From the NCBI RefSeq assembly GCF_014946725.1, contig NZ_JACFXY010000001.1, positions 62,001 through 126,000 of the forward strand: 64,000 nucleotides of DNA, given 5' to 3'. The translations under genes and the position numbers were made by a program. The stretch is from Mixta mediterraneensis (GTDB lineage Bacteria > Pseudomonadota > Gammaproteobacteria > Enterobacterales > Enterobacteriaceae). Within the stretch, counting starts at the first letter, position 1, and the number at the start of each line of letters is the position of its first letter. This document shows positions 1 through 8,917 of this stretch, in pieces. The notes beneath the pieces are model-generated. The model was not told where the DNA came from, made no database searches, and saw only the letters and a list, made by a program, of their open reading frames with translations.

Positions 1-1212
<1,212 letters not shown>

Positions 1213-1220
1213 TTCAAAGG

Positions 1221-1255
1221 GGGTGGGTCAGTTTTACTTTGGCAGGGTGGGTCAG
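1221..1255. repeat. Terminal transposase-binding repeats of the IS21-type element
   Basis: Two direct copies of gggtgggtcag (1221-1231 and 1245-1255) lie between the istB stop and the inferred element end. IS21-family ends carry such short repeats in two or more copies as IstA binding sites. Their position next to the junction supports the boundary at 1274. Confidence 0.6.
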
Positions 1256-1274
1256 AATTCGATCGGTATTGACA

Positions 1275-1402
1275 CGAATGATGATTCTCCCGTCTTTCAC
1301 CATATCCCGGCATGTCTCGAAGGGTATTCCGGTCACTCTGGCGTACTCCTTAAGGGAAAGATAAGGAGCCAGTACGTTTAAATTGATTGTGATGTTTTCC
1401 AT
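1275..1402 (-). pseudogene. P2 Cox-like phage regulator/excisionase, 3' end removed by the IS
   Basis: The minus frame starts at 1402 and gives MENITINLNVLAPYLSLKEY and onward to a GRIIIR motif, resembling the winged-helix DNA-binding N-terminus of Cox-type proteins of P2-like phages, which repress lysogenic transcription and act as excisionase. After about 42 residues the frame enters the insertion sequence and reads IS-derived residues to a stop at 1214. The normal C-terminal part is therefore absent. It is divergent from the repressor at 1685, the expected layout of a P2-type genetic switch. If it is Cox, the prophage has probably lost regulated excision. Family assignment is by motif memory only. 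Confidence 0.6.
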
Positions 1403-1415
1403 AAAAACACCTCGA

Positions 1416-1607
1416 TCAGTCTGCGTTAGCTACTTCCATGCCACGCAAAAAAATCATGCGCGCCATGCTAGAGATCGAACGGCATTCTTTGGTGGCTAAC
1501 GCCTCAAGTAACGCACGTTCTTCGGTGGTCAGCCGCATAGGGATAGGGTTGCCAGAAAATAACCCCTTTGGAAGTCGTGACCTTTGGATGTTCTCGTCTT
1601 GTGTCAT
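1416..1607 (-). CDS. Small Arc/ribbon-helix-helix-like phage protein
   Basis: A 63-residue protein. The segment IPMRLTTEERALLEALA followed by SISSMARMIFLRGM looks like a ribbon-helix-helix fold (a strand, then two helices), as in Arc-like repressors or mobilisation accessory proteins. It is the first gene on the minus side of the divergent control region and precedes the truncated cox-like gene by 13 bases, so the two were probably one early transcript. Target and function are unknown. It could be a second switch regulator. Confidence 0.6.
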   Translation of the reverse strand: MTQDENIQRSRLPKGLFSGNPIPMRLTTEERALLEALATKECRSISSMARMIFLRGMEVANAD

Positions 1608-1684
1608 AGTGGTATATTGTGATCTGCTAAGTATCTGTGATTCACATTCTGGTACTCAATCGAGTACCTGTCAAGGATTTTTAA
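1608..1684. promoter_or_regulatory. Divergent phage control region with operator-like dyads
   Basis: This 77-bp gap separates the minus-strand early genes from the plus-strand repressor. It contains a perfect dyad GGTACTC-aatc-GAGTACC at 1651-1668 and a second perfect one TGTGA-t-TCACA at 1636-1646. Both are good candidate operators for the adjacent HTH repressor. A Shine-Dalgarno AAGGA lies at 1673-1677 before the repressor ATG at 1685. Promoter elements were not assigned with confidence. Confidence 0.5.
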
Positions 1685-2068
1685 ATGCATTCGCGTTCTG
1701 GAGAGCGTCTTAAAGAGGAGCGCATACGCTTAGGCCTAAGCCAAGCGGCGCTTGGCGAAATTGGCGGAGTCAGAAAACAAGCCCAGCTCAACTATGAGAA
1801 AGGTGAGCGCAATCCCGATGTAGCCTACCTATCTGCAATTGCAAAATTTGGAGCTGACGTTCAATTCATTGTTACAGGAGTCAGGTCTGCGGAGGCCCTT
1901 GACATTGACGAGCAAGAGCTACTCAACCTATTCAGGAAGGCCCCCCTTGCAATCAAAGCTGCTGCACTCGCCGCACTTACAGCAGGTAATACTGCATCGA
2001 ATTCAATAAACATATCGGGTCAAGGCAACCGTGTCGCAGGCAGGGATTTCAACGAAAACAAGAAGTAA
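1685..2068 (+). CDS. CI-like phage repressor with HTH domain and C-terminal NRVAGRDFNENK motif
   Basis: A 127-residue protein. Residues about 6-65 form a HTH_3/Xre-type helix-turn-helix (RLKEERIRLGLSQAALGEIG through the YEKGERNPDVAYL stretch). It has no LexA-like peptidase domain, so it resembles the short P2/186-type repressors that are not cleaved after DNA damage. The C-terminal tail (about 105-127) is Ser/Asn/Gly-rich and ends in NRVAGRDFNENK, a motif repeated at the N-terminus of the next gene product. It is followed after 11 bases by that gene. Role as prophage repressor is inferred from position opposite a cox-like gene. Confidence 0.8.
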   Translation: MHSRSGERLKEERIRLGLSQAALGEIGGVRKQAQLNYEKGERNPDVAYLSAIAKFGADVQFIVTGVRSAEALDIDEQELLNLFRKAPLAIKAAALAALTAGNTASNSINISGQGNRVAGRDFNENKK

Positions 2069-2079
2069 GGAAGTACTTT

Positions 2080-2709
2080 ATGACGGTTAATTCTACTGGT
2101 GAGCAAAACCGTGTTGCAGGACGCGATTTCAATGAAAATAAGATTCAAATAGATCAGTTTGATGGTCGTCACACAATCAATGTTTCACTTCCAGAAAAGG
2201 AAGAAGACAAGCGCCCTCTTGTTAAGGCTCAACGCAAAGAGCTAAACAATCTTGTGAGCGCGATTGCTGAAGCTGGAGAGGATGAAGCGTTTACTGTCTG
2301 GCAGAAAGTTCACGCTGAAATTGGTGTTTCTAGTATTGGTGATATGACCGTTAATCAATATCGAACGGCAGTCAGTTTTCTACAGGCCATGCTGGATAGG
2401 TGCAAAGAAAAAGACACCAGCAAAGCTCTGGTAAGCCTCCTGCTGCGCAACAGCCAAGATAGTGAAATCAGGCAGAAACTCATTCGCTACTGTCATATCA
2501 ACTTCGGTACAGGCAGGCTGAATGATTTAACTCGCCCTCAACTCCAGCTTGCTCTGTCCTGGCTGGATCAACAATCGCAAGAAACACACCAGCTTCCTCA
2601 AAAACCCACGTCAGAACGACTCAATATTTTTGAACTACTGCGGACACACCCCAAAGAATTCGGCTTTATTTTTGTTATAGGTTTTACTGTAGGTGCTCTT
2701 ATTTTTTGA
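2080..2709 (+). CDS. Uncharacterised protein sharing the repressor's tail motif, with C-terminal membrane anchor
   Basis: A 209-residue protein not matched to a named family. Residues 10-21 are NRVAGRDFNENK, identical to residues 115-126 of the preceding repressor, while five of the twelve codons differ synonymously. A charged segment follows (about 38-60), then a helical region of about 60-165. The last 16-20 residues (FGFIFVIGFTVGALIF) are a hydrophobic segment ending at the C-terminus, suggesting a tail-anchored membrane protein with a cytoplasmic N-terminus. It sits in a probable operon repressor-this gene-next gene-int. A lysogenic-conversion or phage-exclusion role is an inference from location only. 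Confidence 0.7.
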   Translation: MTVNSTGEQNRVAGRDFNENKIQIDQFDGRHTINVSLPEKEEDKRPLVKAQRKELNNLVSAIAEAGEDEAFTVWQKVHAEIGVSSIGDMTVNQYRTAVSFLQAMLDRCKEKDTSKALVSLLLRNSQDSEIRQKLIRYCHINFGTGRLNDLTRPQLQLALSWLDQQSQETHQLPQKPTSERLNIFELLRTHPKEFGFIFVIGFTVGALIF

Positions 2710-2731
2710 TATTAAACGTTAAGGATTAACG

Positions 2732-3466
2732 ATGGAAAAAATAATTGAAATCATCATGTATTTTGTCGTACTGACCTTCTGGATTGGGATTATAAAACCT
2801 TCATGGGTTGGCATGTCCAACAGAAAAACATCCTCTGCGGTCTTCTTCGTTGTTTTAGTGTTGCTTGTTGGGGTAAAGAACCATTTTTATCCAAGGATAA
2901 AATCCGCAGAAGAACTAAAAGCCGAGCAGATATTGGCCGCTCAGGCCGAAGAGGATGAAAAAAAATTCAAATATCCTACGTTGACATTAGGTGAATATCA
3001 GAAAAAATTAGAAAAAGAACGAAAAGATATCGTTTCTGGTTATTTAGTATCTGAGGATTTCAAAGAATCTGCTTTCACCGGCTTTTATAATTGCCTCAGC
3101 GAGTACAGTGCAACCAAAAGCAATGACTTACAAATCGGCATGGTACTTGGTTGGTGCGCTGGCGATTATAAAAAAGATCCAAGATCTTTGGATACTCGTA
3201 CCAACTTTGACACGTTCTTTGCCCAATTTAGCGGTTGGGATGGTTCCTATCGACCTCTGGAAAAAGCCATTAAAGAAAGTATGAATGATGAGGATTCGTA
3301 CAAGCACATCAAAACTACTTACCGGATTCTGATGAAAGGCACTCCTCACGCTATAGTTTCAACCACTTTTAGTGGTACTAACGCTTACGCTGCTCGCGTC
3401 AAACAAACTATATCTGCTGATGTTGATATTGAATCAGGCCAGATAATTACTTTTATTAGTGAGTAA
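2732..3466 (+). CDS. Uncharacterised prophage membrane protein
   Basis: A 244-residue protein with no family recognised. Two hydrophobic segments occupy about residues 7-24 and 34-50, so it is probably an inner-membrane protein with a short loop. A lysine/glutamate-rich helix follows (about 55-100, possible coiled coil), and then a soluble domain of about 140 residues with two cysteines. The start has an AAGGAT ribosome site a few bases upstream. It lies 22 bases after the preceding tail-anchored gene and before int, in AT-rich DNA unlike the conserved chromosome. Together they look like lysogenic-conversion cargo, but no activity can be assigned. Confidence 0.65.
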   Translation: MEKIIEIIMYFVVLTFWIGIIKPSWVGMSNRKTSSAVFFVVLVLLVGVKNHFYPRIKSAEELKAEQILAAQAEEDEKKFKYPTLTLGEYQKKLEKERKDIVSGYLVSEDFKESAFTGFYNCLSEYSATKSNDLQIGMVLGWCAGDYKKDPRSLDTRTNFDTFFAQFSGWDGSYRPLEKAIKESMNDEDSYKHIKTTYRILMKGTPHAIVSTTFSGTNAYAARVKQTISADVDIESGQIITFISE

Positions 3467-3489
3467 TAACCCCTCTTCAAATTTTAATC

Positions 3490-3514
3490 AGTGCTTTCAG
3501 TTGTTGGAAGCACT
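3490..3514 (+). terminator. Hairpin between prophage cargo and int
   Basis: AGTGCTTTC (3490-3498) and GGAAGCACT (3506-3514) form a stem with a 7-base loop between the stop at 3466 and int at 3549. A short T-containing stretch follows (aatccatttt). It may attenuate transcription from the repressor operon into int, but the T-tract is poor. Confidence 0.35.
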
Positions 3515-3548
3515 AATCCATTTTCATCCGTATTGTAGGTAGTGATCA

Positions 3549-4556
3549 ATGACAGTCCGCAAACTCCCTTCAGGTAAATGGCTTTGCCAGTGCTTCCCCT
3601 ATGGCCGTGATGGGAAGCGCATACGCAAGCAGTTTGCCACTAAAGGCGAGGCGCTCTCATTTGAGCGCCGCACCATGAATAACGCATCCGGCCAGGCGGT
3701 TAACGATAATGCTGTAACACTCTCCACGTTCATTGAGCGCTGGTATGAGATGCATGGCAAAACGCTGACCTCTGGCGAGGAACGCAAAGTGAAATTACTT
3801 GCCATCTGCGAGCGCCTAGGGGATCCGCTTGCTGCTCATTTTGATAAAAATACTTTTGCAGTATACCGGGAAAGACGCTTAAGCGGTGAATGGAATCAGA
3901 AAGGAAAGAAGAAACTTAGTGAAGCGACAGTAAACCGCGAGCAGTCTTACCTTCATGCGGTTTTTTCGGAAATGAAGCGGCTGGGAGAATGGGAAGGTGA
4001 TAACCCGTTATCCGGGATCAGGCAGTTCAAGGAAGGGGATCAGGAGCTGGCTTTTCTGTATGAAGAAGAGATTGACCGGCTGCTGGCGGCGTGCGATCAA
4101 TCGGCCAACACAGATCTCGGCACCATCGTGAGAATTTGCCTGGCGACCGGCGCACGCTGGAGCGAAGCGGAGAGTTTAAAACAATCACAGGTTTTGCCTG
4201 GCCGTCTGACTTTTACTCAGACCAAAAGCAAAAAGAACCGTACAGTACCAATTTCCGACCAGTTACAAAAAATCCTACCTAAGAAGCGCGGTGCGCTTTT
4301 CTCCCCTGCTTACGAGTCATTTAAAGCAGCTCTGAACAGAGCCGGAATTGAGCTACCGAAGGGACAACGTACACATGTGTTGCGCCACACTTTCGCCAGC
4401 CATTTTATGATGCGGGGTGGCAACATTCTGGTGCTTCAACAGATACTCGGTCATAGCACGATAATGATGACTATGCGTTACGCTCACTTTGCCCCTAATC
4501 ATCTGGATGCCGCAGTTGCCCTTAACCCATTAGACAACCGTTCAGACGCAAAATAA
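3549..4556 (+). CDS. int: Tyrosine-recombinase phage integrase
   Basis: A 335-residue tyrosine recombinase. A short N-terminal arm-binding region and a SAM-like core-binding domain (about 60-160) precede the catalytic domain. Active-site residues are visible: Arg in ATGARWSEAE, Lys in the KSKKNRTVPI beta-hairpin, HxxR in HVLRHTFASH, then LGH, and the nucleophile Tyr in TMRYAHF. The gene reads toward the tRNA-Leu gene that ends at 4690, which fits site-specific integration into the tRNA 3' end. Size and arrangement (repressor then int, opposite cox) match P2-like phages. The gene looks intact. Confidence 0.93.
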   Translation: MTVRKLPSGKWLCQCFPYGRDGKRIRKQFATKGEALSFERRTMNNASGQAVNDNAVTLSTFIERWYEMHGKTLTSGEERKVKLLAICERLGDPLAAHFDKNTFAVYRERRLSGEWNQKGKKKLSEATVNREQSYLHAVFSEMKRLGEWEGDNPLSGIRQFKEGDQELAFLYEEEIDRLLAACDQSANTDLGTIVRICLATGARWSEAESLKQSQVLPGRLTFTQTKSKKNRTVPISDQLQKILPKKRGALFSPAYESFKAALNRAGIELPKGQRTHVLRHTFASHFMMRGGNILVLQQILGHSTIMMTMRYAHFAPNHLDAAVALNPLDNRSDAK

Positions 4557-4585
4557 GCAGTCCTCAAAAACCTCTGCTGCCAGAG

Positions 4586-4607
4586 TGCTGCCATTATGCT
4601 GCCATTA
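4586..4607. repeat. Tandem 11-bp repeat near the attachment site
   Basis: The sequence tgctgccatta occurs twice head to tail (4586-4596 and 4597-4607) between int and the tRNA-Leu gene. Directly repeated short sites in this position are typical arm-type binding sites for phage integrases. Function is inferred from location. Confidence 0.4.
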
Positions 4608-4622
4608 GCCAAATTAAGGGCA

Positions 4623-4649
4623 CAAAAAAACCACCGATTAAGGTGGTTT
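4623..4649 (-). terminator. Rho-independent terminator of the tRNA operon
   Basis: On the minus strand AAACCACC and GGTGGTTT pair around a 6-base loop and are followed by a run of seven T. It lies about 40 bases beyond the tRNA-Leu 3' end, in the right orientation to end the Gly-Cys-Leu tRNA transcript. It could be phage-derived, since it lies on the prophage side of the attachment site. Confidence 0.7.
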
Positions 4650-4689
4650 ACGACATTACTAACAGCTTGTTTTTATTCGGCTTTAAATA

Positions 4690-4710
4690 TGGTGCCCGGG
4701 GCGGGACTTG
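4690..4710. other. Probable prophage attachment core at tRNA-Leu 3' end
   Basis: The prophage abuts the 3' end of the tRNA-Leu gene, with int reading toward it. Such phages usually carry a copy of the tRNA 3' end in attP so the gene is restored on integration. The exact core cannot be defined because the other att copy is outside the window. Confidence 0.4.
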
Positions 4711-4776
4711 AACCCGCACAGCCTTACAGCCGAGGGATTTTAAATCCCTTGTGTCTACCGATTTCACCACCCGGGC
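4690..4776 (-). tRNA. leuZ: tRNA-Leu (anticodon UAA)
   Basis: An 87-base gene with encoded CCA, acceptor stem GCCCGGG/CCCGGGC, a long variable arm typical of class II tRNA, and anticodon TAA in the CTTTAAAATCC-like anticodon region read on the minus strand. It is the last gene of a Gly-Cys-Leu cluster upstream of which lie pgsA-uvrC-uvrY, the same order as glyW-cysT-leuZ in E. coli. The prophage integrase lies directly beyond its 3' end, so this gene is the likely attachment site. Confidence 0.95.
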
Positions 4777-4786
4777 AGGGTATAAC

Positions 4787-4860
4787 TGGAGGCGCGTCCC
4801 GGAGTCGAACCGAGGTACACGGATTTGCAATCCGCTGCATAGCCACTCTGCCAACGCGCC
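4787..4860 (-). tRNA. cysT: tRNA-Cys (anticodon GCA)
   Basis: A 74-base gene with acceptor stem GGCGCGT pairing at its 3' end, discriminator U and encoded CCA. The anticodon loop read on the minus strand is centred on GCA (ATTGCAAAT). It lies between tRNA-Gly and tRNA-Leu, as in E. coli cysT. Confidence 0.95.
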
Positions 4861-4900
4861 TTAAACTGATGTGCCGTCAGGTTATCCTGACTTGCAAATT

Positions 4901-4976
<76 letters not shown>

Positions 4977-5050
4977 AAATCTCAGCGATTTCTTCAAACC
5001 CGCTGATTTTATTTATCTTCTGGCAGACACGCTGCCGTTCGATGCGATGC

Positions 5051-5078
5051 ATTCTACTGACCTGACGCAATGAGTCAA
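5051..5078 (-). promoter_or_regulatory. Sigma-70 promoter of the tRNA Gly-Cys-Leu operon
   Basis: On the minus strand TTGACT (5078-5073) and TAGAAT (5056-5051) are separated by 16 bases, and the region just downstream (GCATCGCATCG) is GC-rich, as in stringently controlled stable-RNA promoters. It lies between pgsA and tRNA-Gly. Confidence 0.7.
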
Positions 5079-5128
5079 TAAAATTATCCTGACTCCGCGT
5101 CCGTTTGCTGCTTTTTAAATCGCATCGA

Positions 5129-5677
5129 TCACCGTTCGAGGAAATCGCCACGCGCCGCGCTCAGATACTGAAACATTGACCAGAAAGTCAGCACGGCTGC
5201 AATGTATAATGCGACCACGCCAACGCCGACCACCGTGCTGTCAGGACGCCATAACAACGCAAATAACGAGAACATTTGGGCGGTGGTTTTCACTTTGCCA
5301 ATCCAGGACACAGCCACGCTACTGCGCTTGCCAATTTCGGCCATCCATTCACGCAAAGCCGAGATAATAATTTCACGCGCGATCATGGTTGCGGCAGGCA
5401 ATGTAATCCACCAGGAATGAAAATATTCAGCCACTAACACCAGCGCCATCGCAACCATCACTTTATCAGCCACCGGATCGAGAAAGGCCCCAAAGCGTGT
5501 GGTCTGCTTCCAGCGACGGGCAAGAAAACCATCAAACCAGTCAGTGACAGCGGCAATAACAAAAATCAATGCGGTAACAAACGGCGCCCAGTAAAACGGC
5601 AAATAGAAAGCCAGTACAAAGAACGGAATGAGGACAACACGAAACAGGGTGAGACACGTCGGTATGTTAAATTGCAT
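5129..5677 (-). CDS. pgsA: Phosphatidylglycerophosphate synthase (CDP-DAG:glycerol-3-phosphate transferase)
   Basis: A 182-residue inner-membrane protein, the same length as E. coli PgsA. It makes phosphatidylglycerophosphate from CDP-diacylglycerol and glycerol-3-phosphate, the committed step to phosphatidylglycerol and cardiolipin. The CDP-alcohol phosphotransferase signature is seen at about 43-70 ([10 protein letters not shown], then [11 protein letters not shown]) with its conserved aspartates. Four or so hydrophobic helices surround it. It is downstream of uvrC on the same strand (68-base gap) and upstream of the tRNA operon, the E. coli order. Confidence 0.97.
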   Translation of the reverse strand: MQFNIPTCLTLFRVVLIPFFVLAFYLPFYWAPFVTALIFVIAAVTDWFDGFLARRWKQTTRFGAFLDPVADKVMVAMALVLVAEYFHSWWITLPAATMIAREIIISALREWMAEIGKRSSVAVSWIGKVKTTAQMFSLFALLWRPDSTVVGVGVVALYIAAVLTFWSMFQYLSAARGDFLER

Positions 5678-5745
5678 ATGCCGGTAACTGTCTGGAATGG
5701 GTAGAATTTAACGTATGTTCCTACATTGCCCACCCCGTTTCAATG

Positions 5746-7578
5746 CTAGTGTTTCAACGAATAGTAGATTTTTTCCGCTAAAGCGAAGGATATGCCGGGT
5801 ACATTGGCGATTTCTTCCACCGAGGCATTCATCAAAGGCTGCAAGCCGCCCATGTATTTAAGCAGTTGCTGACGCCGTTTCGGTCCCACCCCTTCGATAC
5901 TTTCCAGTGCGCTGGTGTTCTTTACTTTCGCCCGTTTTTTTCGGTGGCCCGAAATTGCATGATTGTGAGCGTCATCACGAATATGCTGAATAACATGTAG
6001 CGCTGGCGCATCTGGCGGCAATGAAACACCCTCGCCTTCCGGTTCAAAGAACAGCGTTTCCAGTCCGGCTTTGCGATCGCTACCTTTCGCCACGCCTAAT
6101 AAAACAGGGCGTGATTTATCCCATGGCACGTCCAGTTCGGCAAATACCTGCCTGGCCTGCGCCAGCTGTCCTTTGCCCCCATCAATCAGGATCACGTCGG
6201 GAATTTTGTCTTCTTCAATCGCTTTACCATAGCGACGGCGTAGCACCTGATTCATTGCGGCATAATCATCGCCAGGCGTAATGTCGCTGATATTGTAGCG
6301 TCGGTAATCCGCGCGCAACGGCCCATTTTGATCAAAGACCACGCAGGACGCGATAGTCTGCTCCCCCATGGTATGGCTGATGTCGAAACACTCCATCCGG
6401 CTGATTTTGTCGAGTTCAAGAAACGTCGCCAGTGCTTTCAGACGTTGCTGAATCGTCGAGTGCTGCGATAACCGCGTCGTTAATGCCGTAGCGGCATTAG
6501 TACGAGCCAGTTTCAGATAACGGGCACGGTCACCGCGCGGTTTACTCTGAATATTGACGCGGCGTCCCGCCAGTTCACTCAGTGATTCCGCCAGCAGTTC
6601 ACGCTCTGGCAAAGTAAAATCGAGCAAAATTTCGCCCGGCAAGGTACGCGCCTCACTACCTTGCAGGTAGAACTGTCCGACAAACGTTTGCACCACCTCT
6701 GCCAGATCCGTATCCACAGGGACTTTGGGAAAGTAGCTACGGCTGCCTAATACTTTGCCCTGGCGAATAAACAGCACGTGCAAACATGCCATGCCTGCGT
6801 CGTAAGCCACGCCTATCACGTCGAGATCATCCCCCTGATTGGAGACAAACTGCTTCTCAGTGATACGCCGGACGGCCTGGATTTGATCGCGTAGCCGGGC
6901 CGCCTCCTCAAAGCGCAGACCCATGCTTGCCTCTTCCATTCGTTTCACCAACAGGTTAAGTACCTGATCGTCTTTACCAGCCAGAAACAGCCGCACATAA
7001 TCCGTTTGCTGCGCATACTCTTCCTCACTGACTAAGCCAGCAACGCACGGGCCAAGGCAACGACCGATCTGATATTGCAGACAAGGACGTGAGCGGTTGC
7101 GGTAGACGCTGTTCTCACACTGGCGTACAGGAAAAACTTTTTGCAACAGTGCCAGCGTTTCGCGCACGGCATAACCGTTTGGAAACGGACCGAAATATTC
7201 GCCTTTTGCATGTTTAGCGCCGCGATGCATCGCCAGGCGTGGATGGGTATCGCTGCTCAGGAAAATATAGGGATAAGATTTATCGTCACGCAGCAGCACG
7301 TTATAACGCGGCTGATAGAGCTTGATGTAATTATGCTCCAGCAGCAGCGCTTCGGTTTCAGTGTGGGTTACGGTGACATCGATATGCTGGATATTACTCA
7401 CCAGCGCTTCGGTTTTACGGCTGCCAACCTGGCGACGAAAATAGCTGGTAAGACGCTTTTTCAGGTCTTTGGCTTTGCCGACATAGATCACGGTTCCCGA
7501 GGCGTCATACATACGATAGACGCCGGGCTTGCTGGTTACTGTACTCAGAAAGGCTTTGGCATTAAAAACGTCATTCAC
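5746..7578 (-). CDS. uvrC: Excinuclease ABC subunit C
   Basis: A 610-residue protein, the length of E. coli UvrC. It makes both incisions around lesions bound by UvrB in nucleotide excision repair. The N-terminal GIY-YIG nuclease is at about 16-95 (GVYRMY, then [13 protein letters not shown]), the UVR domain that binds UvrB at about 205-240, the RNase H-like C-terminal nuclease at about 385-540 ([17 protein letters not shown]), and tandem helix-hairpin-helix motifs at the end ([10 protein letters not shown]). It overlaps uvrY by 8 bases, so translation is probably coupled. Confidence 0.98.
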   Translation of the reverse strand: MNDVFNAKAFLSTVTSKPGVYRMYDASGTVIYVGKAKDLKKRLTSYFRRQVGSRKTEALVSNIQHIDVTVTHTETEALLLEHNYIKLYQPRYNVLLRDDKSYPYIFLSSDTHPRLAMHRGAKHAKGEYFGPFPNGYAVRETLALLQKVFPVRQCENSVYRNRSRPCLQYQIGRCLGPCVAGLVSEEEYAQQTDYVRLFLAGKDDQVLNLLVKRMEEASMGLRFEEAARLRDQIQAVRRITEKQFVSNQGDDLDVIGVAYDAGMACLHVLFIRQGKVLGSRSYFPKVPVDTDLAEVVQTFVGQFYLQGSEARTLPGEILLDFTLPERELLAESLSELAGRRVNIQSKPRGDRARYLKLARTNAATALTTRLSQHSTIQQRLKALATFLELDKISRMECFDISHTMGEQTIASCVVFDQNGPLRADYRRYNISDITPGDDYAAMNQVLRRRYGKAIEEDKIPDVILIDGGKGQLAQARQVFAELDVPWDKSRPVLLGVAKGSDRKAGLETLFFEPEGEGVSLPPDAPALHVIQHIRDDAHNHAISGHRKKRAKVKNTSALESIEGVGPKRRQQLLKYMGGLQPLMNASVEEIANVPGISFALAEKIYYSLKH

Positions 7579-8230
7579 TACTGATTAACGGCTCCGCATT
7601 GAACAGGCCATGTCGAATGGCCAGATGCGTTAACTCTACATCACCGCTGATATTCAGTTTGCTGAACATACGGTAACGATAACTGTTAACGGTTTTAGGA
7701 CTGAGATTTAGCTGCTCGGAAATTTCTGTCACCTTTTGTCCTTTGGTGATCATCAGCATAATCTGCAATTCCCTTTCCGACAAACAGCTAAAGGGGGATT
7801 CGGTTTTTTGCGGTTCAATCTGGCTTAATGCCATCTGCTGTGCAATATCAGACGCAATATAGCGCTGGCCGGCGTTGACTGAACGAATGGCATTGACCAC
7901 TTCCTGCGGCGCAGCGCCTTTGCTCAGGTAACCGGCGGCGCCAGCCTGCATCACTTTTGCCGGCAGTGGATTTTCGGTGTGAATGGTCAACATGATGATT
8001 TTGATGTCGGGATTATAGCGCACGATTTTTCGCGTCGCTTCCAGCCCGCCAATACCGGGCATATTCATATCCATCAGAATAACGTCAACCTGATGCGTGC
8101 GACACCATTTCACCGCATCTTCGCCACAGCAGGCTTCGCCCGCAATCATCAGACCTTTAATATCTTCCAAAATGCGGCGAATACCGGCGCGGACCAGTTC
8201 ATGGTCATCAACAAGCAGCACACTGATCAA
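7571..8230 (-). CDS. uvrY: UvrY response regulator (BarA-UvrY/Csr system)
   Basis: A 219-residue FixJ/NarL-type response regulator. The receiver domain covers about 1-120 with the acidic pocket D8-D9 and the phospho-acceptor Asp54 (LMDMNMPG). The C-terminal LuxR-type HTH is at about 148-205 ([20 protein letters not shown] through [16 protein letters not shown]). In related bacteria it is phosphorylated by BarA and activates csrB/csrC RNAs. It overlaps the uvrC start. Near-identity with the E. coli protein supports orthology. Confidence 0.97.
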   Translation of the reverse strand: MISVLLVDDHELVRAGIRRILEDIKGLMIAGEACCGEDAVKWCRTHQVDVILMDMNMPGIGGLEATRKIVRYNPDIKIIMLTIHTENPLPAKVMQAGAAGYLSKGAAPQEVVNAIRSVNAGQRYIASDIAQQMALSQIEPQKTESPFSCLSERELQIMLMITKGQKVTEISEQLNLSPKTVNSYRYRMFSKLNISGDVELTHLAIRHGLFNAEPLISSE

Positions 8231-8660
8231 CGAGAAACACTCCGCAGGCTAAATAAAGAGGAAGTAATTAACGATAACAAACAGCAATCATACCTGCTTT
8301 TAACTTAAAAGCACATCAACAAAGCGAAAGGGTAACGCTATTTCCTGATTTACATCAAACCAACAATAACGTAGAGATAAAACAGTTTTCCTTTCATAAT
8401 TTGTTGAACTTTTTAATTAAAAAATATTTATTTTTCAATTAAATAAAAATAAAAGCCAGCCAGGGAGTTAATCGCTGTGCTTTATTACTCTTCCAGTCAA
8501 ACTAAATGATTGTGCGGCGACATTGATAAATACTTCTGGTTTAAGTGCCCGGCAGGAATAAGCGAAGCGGGAACACCTTCTCGTCATTTGCACTGTGATA
8601 TACTCCCCCACTGTTGTGCGGGCAGATTGCCGACACGTAGTCAATCAACAAGGAGAATTT
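8231..8660. other. Non-coding gap between uvrY and yecF
   Basis: This 430-bp stretch holds no credible gene. Its middle (about 8395-8455) is very AT-rich with poly-A and poly-T runs, and the uvrY promoter must lie within it on the minus strand. A short ORF over 8510-8710 overlaps the start of yecF in another frame and has no ribosome site, so it is discounted. No RNA gene was recognised. Confidence 0.6.
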
Positions 8661-8885
8661 ATGAGCGACGAAGATTTTGCTACCTCGCAGGAGACACAGA
8701 AACTGGCTGACGAAGTAGCCTGCCTGAAGATGATGGTGACTCTAATTCTGAAAGGAATGGGCCAGGCAGATGCCGGGAAAGTAATTATCAATATGGAACG
8801 TTATGTTCAGACGCTTGGCGATAAACCGCAGGCCGAAGTGTTCAGCAATACCATAAAACAGATTAAAACCGCTTACCGCCAGTAG
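8661..8885 (+). CDS. yecF: YecF family protein (DUF2594)
   Basis: A 74-residue small protein, the same length as E. coli YecF. The start at 8661 is fixed by the AAGGAG ribosome site at 8650-8655; a longer reading from 8595 lacks one. The protein is mostly helical (LADEVACLKMMVTLILKG, then GKVIINMERYV). Function is unknown. It sits between uvrY and sdiA in E. coli, and here between uvrY and the luxI gene. Confidence 0.9.
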   Translation: MSDEDFATSQETQKLADEVACLKMMVTLILKGMGQADAGKVIINMERYVQTLGDKPQAEVFSNTIKQIKTAYRQ

Positions 8886-8890
8886 GCGGA

Positions 8891-8915
8891 CTTTGCCCCC
8901 GCGTTGGGGGCAAAG
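8891..8915. terminator. Hairpin between convergent yecF and luxI
   Basis: A perfect 10-bp stem (ctttgccccc at 8891-8900 and gggggcaaag at 8906-8915) with a 5-base loop lies between the two convergent genes. There is no clear T-run, so it is at best a weak bidirectional terminator. Confidence 0.45.
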
Positions 8916-8917
8916 CC

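Larger units (their letters stand above)
1275..4690. mobile_element. Integration end of a P2-like prophage (rest lies outside the window)
   Basis: From the tRNA-Leu 3' end leftward come int, two cargo genes, a CI-like repressor, a divergent control region, an RHH protein and a cox-like gene cut by an IS21-type element. This is the lysogeny module order of P2-like phages. No replication, capsid or tail genes are inside the window, so whether the prophage is complete cannot be seen. Loss of the cox-like C-terminus suggests it is trapped in the chromosome. Confidence 0.75.

Noticed and set aside
8570..8600. Possible cell-density RNA such as csrB near uvrY
   Set aside because: No repeated GGA hairpins were found; uvrY controls such RNAs elsewhere in the genome.
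8510..8710. 66-codon ORF upstream of yecF
   Set aside because: It overlaps yecF in another frame, has no ribosome site and no recognisable features.
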